DNA from: JANSYL01 sp963921255
Lineage (GTDB): Bacteria > Pseudomonadota > Alphaproteobacteria > Rhodobacterales > Rhodobacteraceae
Assembly (NCBI GenBank): GCA_963921255.3
Contig: CAWUEW020000003.1
Location: 1,674,001-1,738,000, forward strand
Reading direction: 5' to 3'
Length of the DNA: 64,000 bases
Below are positions 42,304 through 50,328 of the stretch, in pieces. Each line of letters begins with the position of its first letter. Position 1 is the first letter of the stretch. The position numbers and the translations under genes were made by a program. A model generated the notes under the pieces. It had not been told where the DNA came from and did not search any database. It saw nothing but the letters and a program-made list of their open reading frames with translations.

Positions 42304-43082
42304 CCGGCAGTCTCCAAATCGTTCAAACCCGCACGCGCCTCGGGCGGCAACGCGCCGAGGGGTACAACATATGTGTGGATGGTGAAAGCGACCGCATCGA
42401 CATCCGGCAGGCGGACAAGGCACTGTCGCTCGGAGCGCAGGAATTCCGGCGGCACCGTGCGGTCGCGCGGCGCAGCGGCCGGTCTGGGCTGGTAGAGGGT
42501 CGGGTCGGCATAGAGCAACGCGTTCTGACGATACAAGGGGCGTTCGGGCCGAATGGCGTCGAACAAACGCTGCACCCGCGTGGCCATTGCCGGATCGTAT
42601 CGATCGACCGGCGCGTGAATTGCATCCAACGGGCGGCCCATCTTTTCATGAAGGCTCCAACTCGCGGGAAAACACAGGACCGCGGCGGTGAGACGGTGCT
42701 GCCCCTGCCCGTCCGGTTCCATGAGGCACAAATCCTCCTGCACAAGTCGGGCGGCCGTCACCAACGGATGGTCCGACGTGACATCGACGACAACGCCGTC
42801 GGGACGCGTGATGGATGACCCCGAAACGGCATAGCCCGCGCCCAGATGCGCAATGATCAGGTCCCGCAGCGCCACGCAGGCCGGGACCGCGTCGGCTTGA
42901 CAGGCAAAGACATCGGCGCGCCGCTTTGCAAGCATCCGGTCGCGCAGCGCGATTTGGCCCGCAAAGGCCTCATCCACCGCCAGCCAGGCCGCAAAATCCA
43001 AGGGCTGCACCCCCGGCAACCGCGCCATGGCAGGCACGCGCCATGGCCATTCCGGCAGCGATTTTTGGCAGATGTGGTCCAT
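42300..43082 (-). CDS. DUF3445 / haem-dependent oxidative N-demethylase-like protein
   Basis: This 260-residue protein of the DUF3445 family includes the haem-binding alpha subunit of oxidative N-demethylases that act on dimethylamine-type compounds. Family marks are FACQADAVPACVALRDLIIA, LVQEDLCLMEPDGQG, LCFPASWSLHEKMGRPLDAIH and TIHTYVVPL. The other demethylase subunits are not nearby, so activity cannot be claimed. It is divergent from dddP, with 89 bases between the starts, and coupled to the methyltransferase downstream. Confidence 0.8.
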   Translation of the reverse strand: MDHICQKSLPEWPWRVPAMARLPGVQPLDFAAWLAVDEAFAGQIALRDRMLAKRRADVFACQADAVPACVALRDLIIAHLGAGYAVSGSSITRPDGVVVDVTSDHPLVTAARLVQEDLCLMEPDGQGQHRLTAAVLCFPASWSLHEKMGRPLDAIHAPVDRYDPAMATRVQRLFDAIRPERPLYRQNALLYADPTLYQPRPAAAPRDRTVPPEFLRSERQCLVRLPDVDAVAFTIHTYVVPLGALPPEARAGLNDLETAG

Positions 43083-43171
43083 TTTCGACAAGTTCCATGC
43101 CGCATCCGGGCGCGCAAGCCCCTTTGACCGCCTGCACGCTCGGACCAAGACTGCAGGGAAGAGACGCCAAA

Positions 43172-44503
43172 ATGAACACCGTTTACCGCCGCGACAGCCG
43201 CAAGATTGACCCGACGCGGGATGTGGTCCTGCCGGACGGCACGCTGAACGATCAGGATCGGATCGAGATCGGGCCCACCCCGCTGGCCTATGGCGAATGG
43301 GACGCCGCGGGCCTTGTACTGCCCGACCTGCCCGCCATGCGGGCCTTCCGCCTGAAACGCATCGTGGACCAACTGCATATGCGCGATTGGGGCGGTGTGC
43401 TGATGTTCGACCCACTCAACATCCGGTACGCCACCGACTCGACCAGTATGCAGATCTGGAACATGCACAATCCGTTCCGCGCCTGTCTCGTTCTGGCGGA
43501 CGGCCACATGGTGCTTTGGGACTACAAGAACTCACCGTTTCTGGCCGATCACAACCCGCTTGTGCGCGAAGTGCGCTCGGGCGCGTCGATGTTCTACTTT
43601 TCGACCGGTGACCGGACAGAAGAGGCCGCTGACGCGTTTTCAGGTCAGATCGAGGATCTGATGCGCGAACATGTCGGCAGCAACAAGAAACTTGGCGTGG
43701 ACAAGATCATGCTGAAAGGCGCCAAGGCGCTTGAGGCGCGGGGTTTCGTCCTTGAGGAGGGCGAGGAACTGACCGAGCGCGCCCGCGCCGTCAAAGGGCC
43801 GGACGATATTCTGGCCATGCGCTGCGCCGTGGACGCCTGTGAGAAATCACTCGGCGCGATGGAGGCCGCGATTGCCCCCGGCAAAACCGAGGATGAGATC
43901 TGGGCCGTCCTGCACGCCGAAAACATCAAGCGCGGCGGCGAGTGGATCGAAACCCGTCTCTTTGCATCAGGCCAACGCACCAACCCGTGGTTCCAGGAAT
44001 GCGGCCCCCGGACGGTGCAGGAGAACGAAATCTGCGCCCTCGATACCGATCTGGTCGGCTGCTACGGGATCTGCGTCGATATCAGCCGGACTTGGTGGGT
44101 CGGCCCCGGCAAGCCGCGGCAGGACATGATCGACGCGATGCGCCATGCGCACGAGCATATCATGACCAACATGGCGCTCTTGAAACCCGGCGTGCCGTTG
44201 CGCGATCTGGTCTTCAAGGGCCACCAGCTTGATCCGAAATACGACAAGCTCAAGTATTCCTGCCGTTTCCACGGGGTGGGCCTGTGCGATGAGTGGCCAT
44301 TGATCACCTATCCCGATCATTACACCGAGGGCGCCTTCGAGGCCGTGCTGGAACCCGGTATGGTGCTCTGCGCCGAGGCGCTTGTGGGCGAGGTCGGTTC
44401 GGACTTCTCGATCAAGCTGGAGGATCAGGTGCTGGTGACGGAAGACGGGTTCGAAAACCTCACCCGCTACCCGTTTGATCCGGTCTTGATGGGGGAAGCC
44501 TAG
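43172..44503 (+). CDS. dddP: Dimethylsulfoniopropionate lyase DddP
   Basis: DddP cleaves the algal osmolyte DMSP to dimethyl sulfide and acrylate. It is an M24 (creatinase/aminopeptidase P) fold protein that binds iron instead of acting as a peptidase. The 443-residue protein matches DddP closely along its length: RKIDPTRDVVLPDGT at the N-terminus, GGVLMFDPLNIRYATDST near residue 75, KRGGEWIETRLFASGQRTNP near 255 and NLTRYPFDPVLMG at the end. The metal-ligand set is intact: the aspartates in DTDLVGCYGICVDISRTWW, the histidine in FHGVGLCDEWP, and the glutamates in AEALVGE and IKLEDQVL. An ordinary Xaa-Pro peptidase is much less likely. No other DMSP genes are in the window. Confidence 0.9.
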   Translation: MNTVYRRDSRKIDPTRDVVLPDGTLNDQDRIEIGPTPLAYGEWDAAGLVLPDLPAMRAFRLKRIVDQLHMRDWGGVLMFDPLNIRYATDSTSMQIWNMHNPFRACLVLADGHMVLWDYKNSPFLADHNPLVREVRSGASMFYFSTGDRTEEAADAFSGQIEDLMREHVGSNKKLGVDKIMLKGAKALEARGFVLEEGEELTERARAVKGPDDILAMRCAVDACEKSLGAMEAAIAPGKTEDEIWAVLHAENIKRGGEWIETRLFASGQRTNPWFQECGPRTVQENEICALDTDLVGCYGICVDISRTWWVGPGKPRQDMIDAMRHAHEHIMTNMALLKPGVPLRDLVFKGHQLDPKYDKLKYSCRFHGVGLCDEWPLITYPDHYTEGAFEAVLEPGMVLCAEALVGEVGSDFSIKLEDQVLVTEDGFENLTRYPFDPVLMGEA

Positions 44504-44525
44504 AGCGCAGCGCCAGACGGCGGGT

Positions 44526-45557
44526 TCAGGCCGCGTCGTCCTTGATCTGATCGCAGAAATAGGCCCGCGCTTCGGTCACGGTGAGGGCCGTCGCGCAGAG
44601 ATCGCCATAGGCCGACAGGTTGCCGACAAGCTCCGGGAAAATCTTGAAAATTTCCGAGCGCGCCTCGGTCCCCAGACCCGTTTGCGCAACCTCGGCTGGC
44701 ATCAGCGTTTCGCAATCCAGACCATTGGCCTGAACCGTCTGATGGTCGTCCAGCAGGATATGGTAATAGGTCACGCCGCCCTCGGCCCCGCGCTGCGCGA
44801 CCCCGGGCAACTCGGTCAGGGATTTCGCCGGAAGCAGGGCCTCGGACATGCCGAACATCAACTCCATGCGCCACCCGCCCATCAACACGCGGTGCTGCGG
44901 CGACAGTTCCAGATCGGCACTTGGCAGGTTCGGACCGACGCTGCCGGCCGGGATGACAATGGGGCACAGCTCGGGTGCATCGGACAGCGCCGCTTCGTCA
45001 AGATGCCGCTCACCGATCCAGCGCACGGGGCGCGCTTCTCCATCACCGCAGAGCACCAAATCCCCTTCCACCAGTTCGGTGATGGGGCGCGGCCCGTCCG
45101 GGGTCGAAATGACGGCCGTTTCGGTAAAGCACACCACCGTCGCGACATAGGGTGCGCCCCAGTTGCGCGATTCCGCGTCGATGGTCAGCGTGTAGGTGCC
45201 GCCATCCGAGCCGGTATAGGTGAAGGTGTGAATGTACCCGACCGTGGTCCAGGTGTCGTAGTTACCGACCCAGAATTGATCGCCCGGGTCCATCGACTTA
45301 ACCGCGATCGAAAACGTGTCGTTGAAGGTGCTGAGGTCGATCTTGAAGATGTCGTCGCCGCCCGGGCCTTCGCCATCATTGTTGGCCGCATCCTTGCCCC
45401 AGAATTCAAAGATGTATTCGCCTTCATCCCCCAGTTCGCCGCCATCGGTGATGGTCACGATCTGCGTGTCGTTTTCGTCGGTGACGAAATCTTTGCCGCC
45501 AACCTTGGTCTGATCGTCGTCGACGCCAAGCGAGATGGTGAGGGTTTCAGTCGCCAT
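44526..45557 (-). CDS. Hint-domain (Hedgehog/intein-like) protein
   Basis: The 343-residue protein has an acidic beta-rich N-terminal half (GVDDDQTKVGGKDFVTD, and GPGGDDIFKIDLSTFND) and a C-terminal Hint domain beginning VVCFTETAVISTPDGPRP near residue 145, with RWIGERHLDE and LELSPQHRVLMGGW. The Hint fold can self-cleave or splice, but whether this copy is active is not clear, because no standard C-terminal His-Asn was found. Such proteins are common in roseobacters and may be secreted. The ATG at 45557 has a strong AGGAGGAGG site. It converges with dddP. Confidence 0.82.
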   Translation of the reverse strand: MATETLTISLGVDDDQTKVGGKDFVTDENDTQIVTITDGGELGDEGEYIFEFWGKDAANNDGEGPGGDDIFKIDLSTFNDTFSIAVKSMDPGDQFWVGNYDTWTTVGYIHTFTYTGSDGGTYTLTIDAESRNWGAPYVATVVCFTETAVISTPDGPRPITELVEGDLVLCGDGEARPVRWIGERHLDEAALSDAPELCPIVIPAGSVGPNLPSADLELSPQHRVLMGGWRMELMFGMSEALLPAKSLTELPGVAQRGAEGGVTYYHILLDDHQTVQANGLDCETLMPAEVAQTGLGTEARSEIFKIFPELVGNLSAYGDLCATALTVTEARAYFCDQIKDDAA

Positions 45558-45687
45558 AGGCCACCTCCTCCTCATCCTGGGTCGGACGCTGCGCCAGGGC
45601 CATCAGGCAGAACAGGTGGCGCGCAATCAGATCAAGTTCTTCCACGATCAGGGCGCCTTGGTGGGCTGCCTTGAACGACTGCGACAT
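45547..45687 (-). CDS. Possible 46-residue protein upstream of the Hint-domain gene
   Basis: A small frame starting MSQSFKAAHQGALIVEEL overlaps both the 3' end of the phosphotransferase-like gene (40 bases) and the first codons of the Hint gene, and contains that gene's ribosome site (ending EEEVAYGD). It has a hydrophobic leucine-rich centre. It has no good ribosome site of its own and may only serve for translational coupling, or not be real. Confidence 0.3.
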   Translation of the reverse strand: MSQSFKAAHQGALIVEELDLIARHLFCLMALAQRPTQDEEEVAYGD

Positions 45688-46424
45688 ACATCGAGGATCT
45701 CTGCGCACTCTTCGGGGAAGCGCTGCATCACCGCGTGTTGGGCAAAGATGTAGTCCCATCCTCGCGGTCGGAATCCGGCCATTTCGAAATCGGCGCGCGA
45801 CATGTTGTGGTCATGATCGACCAGGAAGTTGTGCAGCGCGGCGTCGTTGTGGGACAGGCCCATCCCACACAGTGGAATCTGTGAAAGAACGTCCCGCGCA
45901 CCTGGGATCTTGTCGACAAAGGGCGCCATGGGCGTTTCGCGGACATAATCGTCCCAGGTCCCGCGGGCAGGCTCGTACGGGGCGGCCGCGTCATAACGGG
46001 CCAACCAATCGCCCAACCGCAACCCAAAACCCATTGGCCCCCACCGATCCAGGACAAGGTCGTCGAAGGTTTCCATCGCCCATTCGGTGACGACAAACCG
46101 GTGCGTCTCGCTGAAGGCGAAAATCTTGGGCAGAACGCCGCTGCCACGCAGCATCACCAACAGGTCCCGTTCCGATTTGAACAGTTGGTCAGCAGCCCGA
46201 CCGTCGAAGAGTTTGAGGAATTTTGCCTCGCCCTCAACGACGATCTTGACCGCAACAGATCGGGGACTGGCTTTTACGAGATCGAACTGGATACTTCCCA
46301 CGGGCTTCCCCCTGGTCAGCGCAAGGGCGAGCGTCGCCAAACAGCCGTTGAGGCCATTTTGGACGCGATGCCGCCATGTCTGACGCGCGGCGTTGGCGCC
46401 GCTCGTGGGGATGCCGTCGAGCAT
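45648..46424 (-). CDS. Protein-kinase-fold phosphotransferase-like protein
   Basis: This 258-residue protein has the small-molecule-kinase/LPS-core-kinase fold. A lysine of the N-lobe lies in KIVVEGEAKFLKLFDG. The catalytic loop is GLSHNDAALHNFLVDHDHN, which fits the HxDxxxxN pattern of aminoglycoside and LPS kinases, and the metal-binding aspartate is in MSRADFEMAG. The acceptor is unknown, with a cell-envelope sugar the likeliest guess. The ATG at 46424 has no long leader. It lies upstream of the Hint-domain gene, with which it may be co-transcribed. Confidence 0.65.
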   Translation of the reverse strand: MLDGIPTSGANAARQTWRHRVQNGLNGCLATLALALTRGKPVGSIQFDLVKASPRSVAVKIVVEGEAKFLKLFDGRAADQLFKSERDLLVMLRGSGVLPKIFAFSETHRFVVTEWAMETFDDLVLDRWGPMGFGLRLGDWLARYDAAAPYEPARGTWDDYVRETPMAPFVDKIPGARDVLSQIPLCGMGLSHNDAALHNFLVDHDHNMSRADFEMAGFRPRGWDYIFAQHAVMQRFPEECAEILDVCRSRSRQPTKAP

Positions 46425-46731
46425 TGAGTTGCCTGTATCTGTGCGTGGACTGCTCACTGGTGGGGCGCGGTTTTTGCGTCTCCCGGCACTCGTTAAGCAC
46501 AGGACAATCTCGCCAGCGGATCGTTCAAAGTAAGGGCACAGTCGGGGTTTCTCAGGGGTATTGTTCAGACGTCCGCGCGTCCGAACTGTGACAGACCTGC
46601 GGCACGAGGTTACAGAAATGCCCCCTTCGAACACGTCGAGACACGCCCGCGTGACCCGACTGACATAACGCTTGTGAGCGCGTGGGCACGGCCCCATTCT
46701 GGCGTCAAGCCCAGAAGAAAGGCACAGGATC
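46425..46731. other. Intergenic region between phosphotransferase-like and hydrolase/OsmC genes
   Basis: This 307-base divergent gap contains no convincing gene. I saw only AT-richer patches that could be promoters (for example TTGTTCAGAC near 46561) and no strong hairpin. Confidence 0.5.
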
Positions 46732-47964
46732 ATGCCCACCGAGCGTTTCACATTTCCCGGCCATGGCGGACACAAACTGTCGGCCCGGCTCGATCTGCCA
46801 GACGGCCCGCATTTGGCGACGGCGCTCATGGCCCACTGCTTTACCTGCGGAAAGGACATCCCCGCCGCGCGCCGCATCTCCAGCCGCCTGGCCGCCATGG
46901 GGATTGCCGTGCTGCGGTTCGATTTCACCGGGCTTGGGCATTCGGACGGTGAATTCGAGAACACCTCCTTCACGTCAAATGTCGCGGACCTCCACGCGGC
47001 CGCCGGTGCCCTGGCGGCGCGCGGCATGGCGCCCGCCCTGCTGATCGGGCATTCCCTGGGTGGCGCGGCGGTTCTGCGTGCCGGGGGCGAGATGGACAGC
47101 GTCAAGGCCATCGCAACGATCGGGGCCCCGTTTGATCCGGGGCACGTGACCCACAACTTTGGCGATGCGCTGGACGAGATCGCGGCCAAGGGCGTGGGCG
47201 AGGTCAATCTGGGCGGTCGGCCCATCCGGATTGGGCAGGGGTTCGTCGACGATGTGAAGGCCGAGCGTATCGCACCCGCCATTTCCAACCTGCACAAAGC
47301 GCTTTTGGTGCTGCACGCCCCGCGCGACGAGATTGTCGGGATCGAGAACGCGACACAGATCTTTATCGCAGCCAAACATCCCAAGAGCTTCGTCACGCTT
47401 GATGATGCTGATCATCTGGTCACGCGCCCGGCCGATGCCGAGTATGCCGCCGAGGTGATCGCGGCCTGGGCCGGTCGGTACCTCAACCTGCGCCCCCCCG
47501 CCCCACCTCCCGGCGCACCGGAAGGCGTCACCCGGGTGTCAGAGGCCGATATGGGCGGCTTTTTGCAGGACGTGAATGCCGGCGCGCATCACCATGCCCT
47601 CGCCGACGAACCGATCAGCTACGGGGGCACCAACAAGGGAATGACCCCCTATCAATTCGTAGCCGCTGGTCTGGGGGCCTGCACCTCGATGACGATCCGC
47701 ATGTACGCGCGGCGGCGCAAACTGCCGCTTGATCACTTGTCAGTGGACGTGTTGCACGACCGCGTCCATGCACAGGATGCCGACGGAAAGAACACGCCGC
47801 TTGATACCTTCACCCGCCGGATCACTCTGGTCGGGGCCTTGTCCGGAGAAGAACGTCAGAAGCTTCTTGAGATTGCCAACAAGTGCCCCGTTCACAAGAC
47901 CCTGGAAGGTGGCGCCGACGTGATCACGGAACTAGTTGAAGCGGCAACATTGGAGACGACTTGA
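46732..47964 (+). CDS. Alpha/beta hydrolase-OsmC fusion protein
   Basis: This 410-residue two-domain protein has residues 1-245 as an alpha/beta hydrolase with the nucleophile elbow ALLIGHSLGGAAVLRAG, the acid region APRDEIVGIENA and the catalytic histidine in LDDADHLVTRP. Residues 255-410 form an OsmC-like peroxiredoxin domain with paired cysteines in AAGLGACTSMTIRMYA and KCPVHKTLEGGADV. Such fusions are common in proteobacteria, and the OsmC part reduces organic hydroperoxides. A joint substrate is not known. Its last 41 bases overlap the convergent Lrp gene. Confidence 0.92.
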   Translation: MPTERFTFPGHGGHKLSARLDLPDGPHLATALMAHCFTCGKDIPAARRISSRLAAMGIAVLRFDFTGLGHSDGEFENTSFTSNVADLHAAAGALAARGMAPALLIGHSLGGAAVLRAGGEMDSVKAIATIGAPFDPGHVTHNFGDALDEIAAKGVGEVNLGGRPIRIGQGFVDDVKAERIAPAISNLHKALLVLHAPRDEIVGIENATQIFIAAKHPKSFVTLDDADHLVTRPADAEYAAEVIAAWAGRYLNLRPPAPPPGAPEGVTRVSEADMGGFLQDVNAGAHHHALADEPISYGGTNKGMTPYQFVAAGLGACTSMTIRMYARRRKLPLDHLSVDVLHDRVHAQDADGKNTPLDTFTRRITLVGALSGEERQKLLEIANKCPVHKTLEGGADVITELVEAATLETT

Positions 47965-48397
47965 TCTCTTCCATGCTCAGAAGTGCGGTGACATTGTAGA
48001 TCCGCACTTCTGAAATCAGCGCTTGGTAGAACACGTCATAGGCGCGGGCATTGGTTACGCGCACCTTCAGGATATAGTCGATATCCCCCGCCAGTCGGTG
48101 CGCCTCCATGACTTCCGGCCGCGCCCGCAACGTCGCCAAAAACTTGGTCTGCCAACTGGCATCGTGCTCTGACGTTCGGATCAGCACGAAAAAACACGCC
48201 TCCAACCCAAGCGCTTCCGCATCCAGCAAAACGGTCTGCTGCCCGATCACACCCGCCTCGCGCAATTTGCGAATCCGGGTCCAGACCGGCGTCTTGGACG
48301 ACCCGACAATCTTGGCGATTTCATCCAGAGAGCGGCTGGCGTCTTCCTGCAGCGCTGCGAGGATTTTCCGATCAAGCGTATCGATTTGGACTGTCAT
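47924..48397 (-). CDS. Lrp/AsnC-family transcriptional regulator
   Basis: This 157-residue regulator has an N-terminal helix-turn-helix (IDTLDRKILAALQEDASRSL, then IVGSSKTPVWTRIRKL) and a C-terminal ligand/oligomer domain with AHRLAGDIDYILKVRV. It is divergent from cysG. This gene regularly sits beside the sulfite-reduction operon in Rhodobacterales and is presumed to regulate it in response to a sulfur compound or amino acid. That assignment comes from context. The ATG at 48397 is preferred over a start at 48424. Confidence 0.87.
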   Translation of the reverse strand: MTVQIDTLDRKILAALQEDASRSLDEIAKIVGSSKTPVWTRIRKLREAGVIGQQTVLLDAEALGLEACFFVLIRTSEHDASWQTKFLATLRARPEVMEAHRLAGDIDYILKVRVTNARAYDVFYQALISEVRIYNVTALLSMEEIKSSPMLPLQLVP

Positions 48398-48539
48398 TCC
48401 GGCGGCTCCCCGATTGGCGGACACAGAGGTCTATTCCAAGCCTATTCCGGAACGAACGTCCCTTTCAAGGCGCATATACTGCCCATTCTTGGAAAAAAAT
48501 TCTATATTCTCTGCAGAAATCGAAGCAGGGGTTCCAACC
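48398..48539. promoter_or_regulatory. Divergent control region of the Lrp gene and the cysG operon
   Basis: This 142-base gap carries an AT-rich stretch near 48485-48515 (TTGGAAAAAAATTCTATATTC) and an imperfect palindrome around CTGCAG at 48513. Both are plausible Lrp-type sites or promoter elements for the sulfur operon. No exact operator can be named. Confidence 0.45.
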
Positions 48540-49955
48540 GTGGACCATTTTCCAATTTTCATGGCGCTTGCCGGCCGGCGGGTTGTCGTCTCGGGAGGCG
48601 GCGAAGCGGCCCTGGCGAAACTGCGCCTGTTGCGCAAAACGACGGCCCACATCACCGTGTTCGCCGCGGCGCCTGCGGCGGGCCTTGAGCGTCTTGCGGA
48701 TGCAGGCGCGCTCCGCCTTGTGCGGCGCGCACAGGAACCCGGCGACGCGCTTTGCGCAAGCCTGTTTTACGCCGCCAACGATGATCCCGCGGAAGATGCA
48801 CGTGTGACGGCCCTCGCCCAAGCGGATGGCGCCCTTACGAACTGGGTCGACAAACTGGGGCAAAGTCAGTTCATCACACCCGCCATCGTTGACCGCGATC
48901 CCGTGACCATTGCCATTGGCACCGAAGGCGCGGCCCCCGTCCTCGCCCGCCGGATCAAGGCCGATCTCGAGGCGCGTTTGCCCGCCGCGCTTGGTCCACT
49001 GGCCCGCATCGGCAAGACATTCCGCAAACTGGTAGAAGCCCTGCCGGCCGGGCGTGCGCGGCGCGCCTTCTGGTCCGACTATTACGAGACCACCGGCCCC
49101 GACGCGCTTGCCAAGGGCGGGGTTGAGGCCGTAGCGCCCGCACTGAAGGGCCTTCTTGATCGCCATATCTCGAAATCTGCCGACCCCGGCCGCGTGGCGC
49201 TTGTCGGGGCCGGTCCGGGCGATCCGGACCTCCTGACCCTGAAGGCGCGCAACGCCTTGGACACCGCCGATGTGGTGATCCACGACCGTCTCGTTGCGCC
49301 GGAGATCCTCGAACTGGCGCGCCGCGAAGCAACGTTGATCGAGGCCGGCAAGACCGGGTTCGGGCCAAGCACGGCGCAAGCGGATATCTGCGATATCATG
49401 GTGTCCCACGCCAAGGCCGGAGCGACCGTCGTGCGTTTGAAATCCGGCGACCCGACCGTTTACGGCCGTCTCGATGAAGAGATCGAAGCACTGGAGGCGG
49501 CCGGAATTGAGTGGTCCATCGTCCCCGGCATCACGGCCGCCAGCGCCGCCGCCGCCCAGATCGGACAATCCCTGACCCGGCGCGGTCGAAACTCGTCGCT
49601 GCGCATCCTGACCGGCCACGACATGAAGGGGTTTGCCGAACAAGATTGGCGCGGCCTATCCAAGGACGGAACGGTCGCCGCAATTTATATGGGTGCGCGC
49701 GGGGCCCGCTTCATTCAGGGCCGCCTGTTGATGCATGGCGCTGACCCGGCAACCCCCGTAACCGCCATCGAAAACGCGTCGCGAGCGGATGCTCGCGTTA
49801 TGGCCACGCGTCTCGATCACCTGCCCGACGTGTTGGAGCGCGACGCAACCAACGGTCCGGTGCTTCTGCTCTATGGTTTGAGCCCGCGGGCCGCGCAAAC
49901 CGCCTTCGCGACCCTTCCCCCGATGCCCCCAATCCTGTCTGAGGAGCGTGCCTGA
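48540..49955 (+). CDS. cysG: Sirohaem synthase CysG
   Basis: CysG makes sirohaem from uroporphyrinogen III, methylating twice with SAM, oxidising precorrin-2 and inserting iron. The 471-residue protein has the N-terminal dehydrogenase/ferrochelatase half (GRRVVVSGGGEAALAKLRLL) and the C-terminal methyltransferase half (ALVGAGPGDPDLLTLKARNA near residue 220, VVRLKSGDPTVYGRL near 300). The start appears to be a GTG at 48540 with an AGCAGGGG site. Sirohaem is the cofactor of the nitrite/sulfite reductase two genes downstream. The stop overlaps the next start (TGATG). Confidence 0.93.
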   Translation: MDHFPIFMALAGRRVVVSGGGEAALAKLRLLRKTTAHITVFAAAPAAGLERLADAGALRLVRRAQEPGDALCASLFYAANDDPAEDARVTALAQADGALTNWVDKLGQSQFITPAIVDRDPVTIAIGTEGAAPVLARRIKADLEARLPAALGPLARIGKTFRKLVEALPAGRARRAFWSDYYETTGPDALAKGGVEAVAPALKGLLDRHISKSADPGRVALVGAGPGDPDLLTLKARNALDTADVVIHDRLVAPEILELARREATLIEAGKTGFGPSTAQADICDIMVSHAKAGATVVRLKSGDPTVYGRLDEEIEALEAAGIEWSIVPGITAASAAAAQIGQSLTRRGRNSSLRILTGHDMKGFAEQDWRGLSKDGTVAAIYMGARGARFIQGRLLMHGADPATPVTAIENASRADARVMATRLDHLPDVLERDATNGPVLLLYGLSPRAAQTAFATLPPMPPILSEERA

Positions 49956-50269
49956 TGTCCCGTCCCTTCACCCCCAAAGTCCTCACTGCAAATGCCCTGC
50001 TGGAAGGCGATGTTGTCTATGCCACGGCCGATGGCGCCTGGACCCGCAACCACGCCGAGGCCGAGCTGCTGCAAGACGAAACACTTGCAGATCTGAAACT
50101 GCTGGACGCCGAAGCGCGCGGCCACGAGGTGGTTGGCGCCTACCTGGCCGACGCCAAGGCAGGCCCGAATGGCCCCGAGCCCACGCATTTTCGCGACGGG
50201 TTCCGCAGCCGCGGCCCCTCGAACTACGCGCACGGCAAGCAGAGCGATCTAAAGGCCAGCGCCCACTAG
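49955..50269 (+). CDS. DUF2849 protein of the sulfur operon
   Basis: This 104-residue soluble protein has the DUF2849 marks FTPKVLTANALLEGDVVYA, WTRNHAEAELL, DAEARGHEVVGAYLADA and FRDGFRSRGPSNYAHGKQ. The gene is always found between cysG and the sulfite-reductase gene in this group. Its function is unknown, but a role in sirohaem or sulfite-reductase maturation is a fair guess from that position. It overlaps the cysG stop by one base and ends 59 bases before the reductase. Confidence 0.88.
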   Translation: MSRPFTPKVLTANALLEGDVVYATADGAWTRNHAEAELLQDETLADLKLLDAEARGHEVVGAYLADAKAGPNGPEPTHFRDGFRSRGPSNYAHGKQSDLKASAH

Positions 50270-50328
50270 GCGGCGCACAGACCGACCTTCTTCTACCAGA
50301 ACTCTCTCTCCCAGAGGATCCGACCCGC

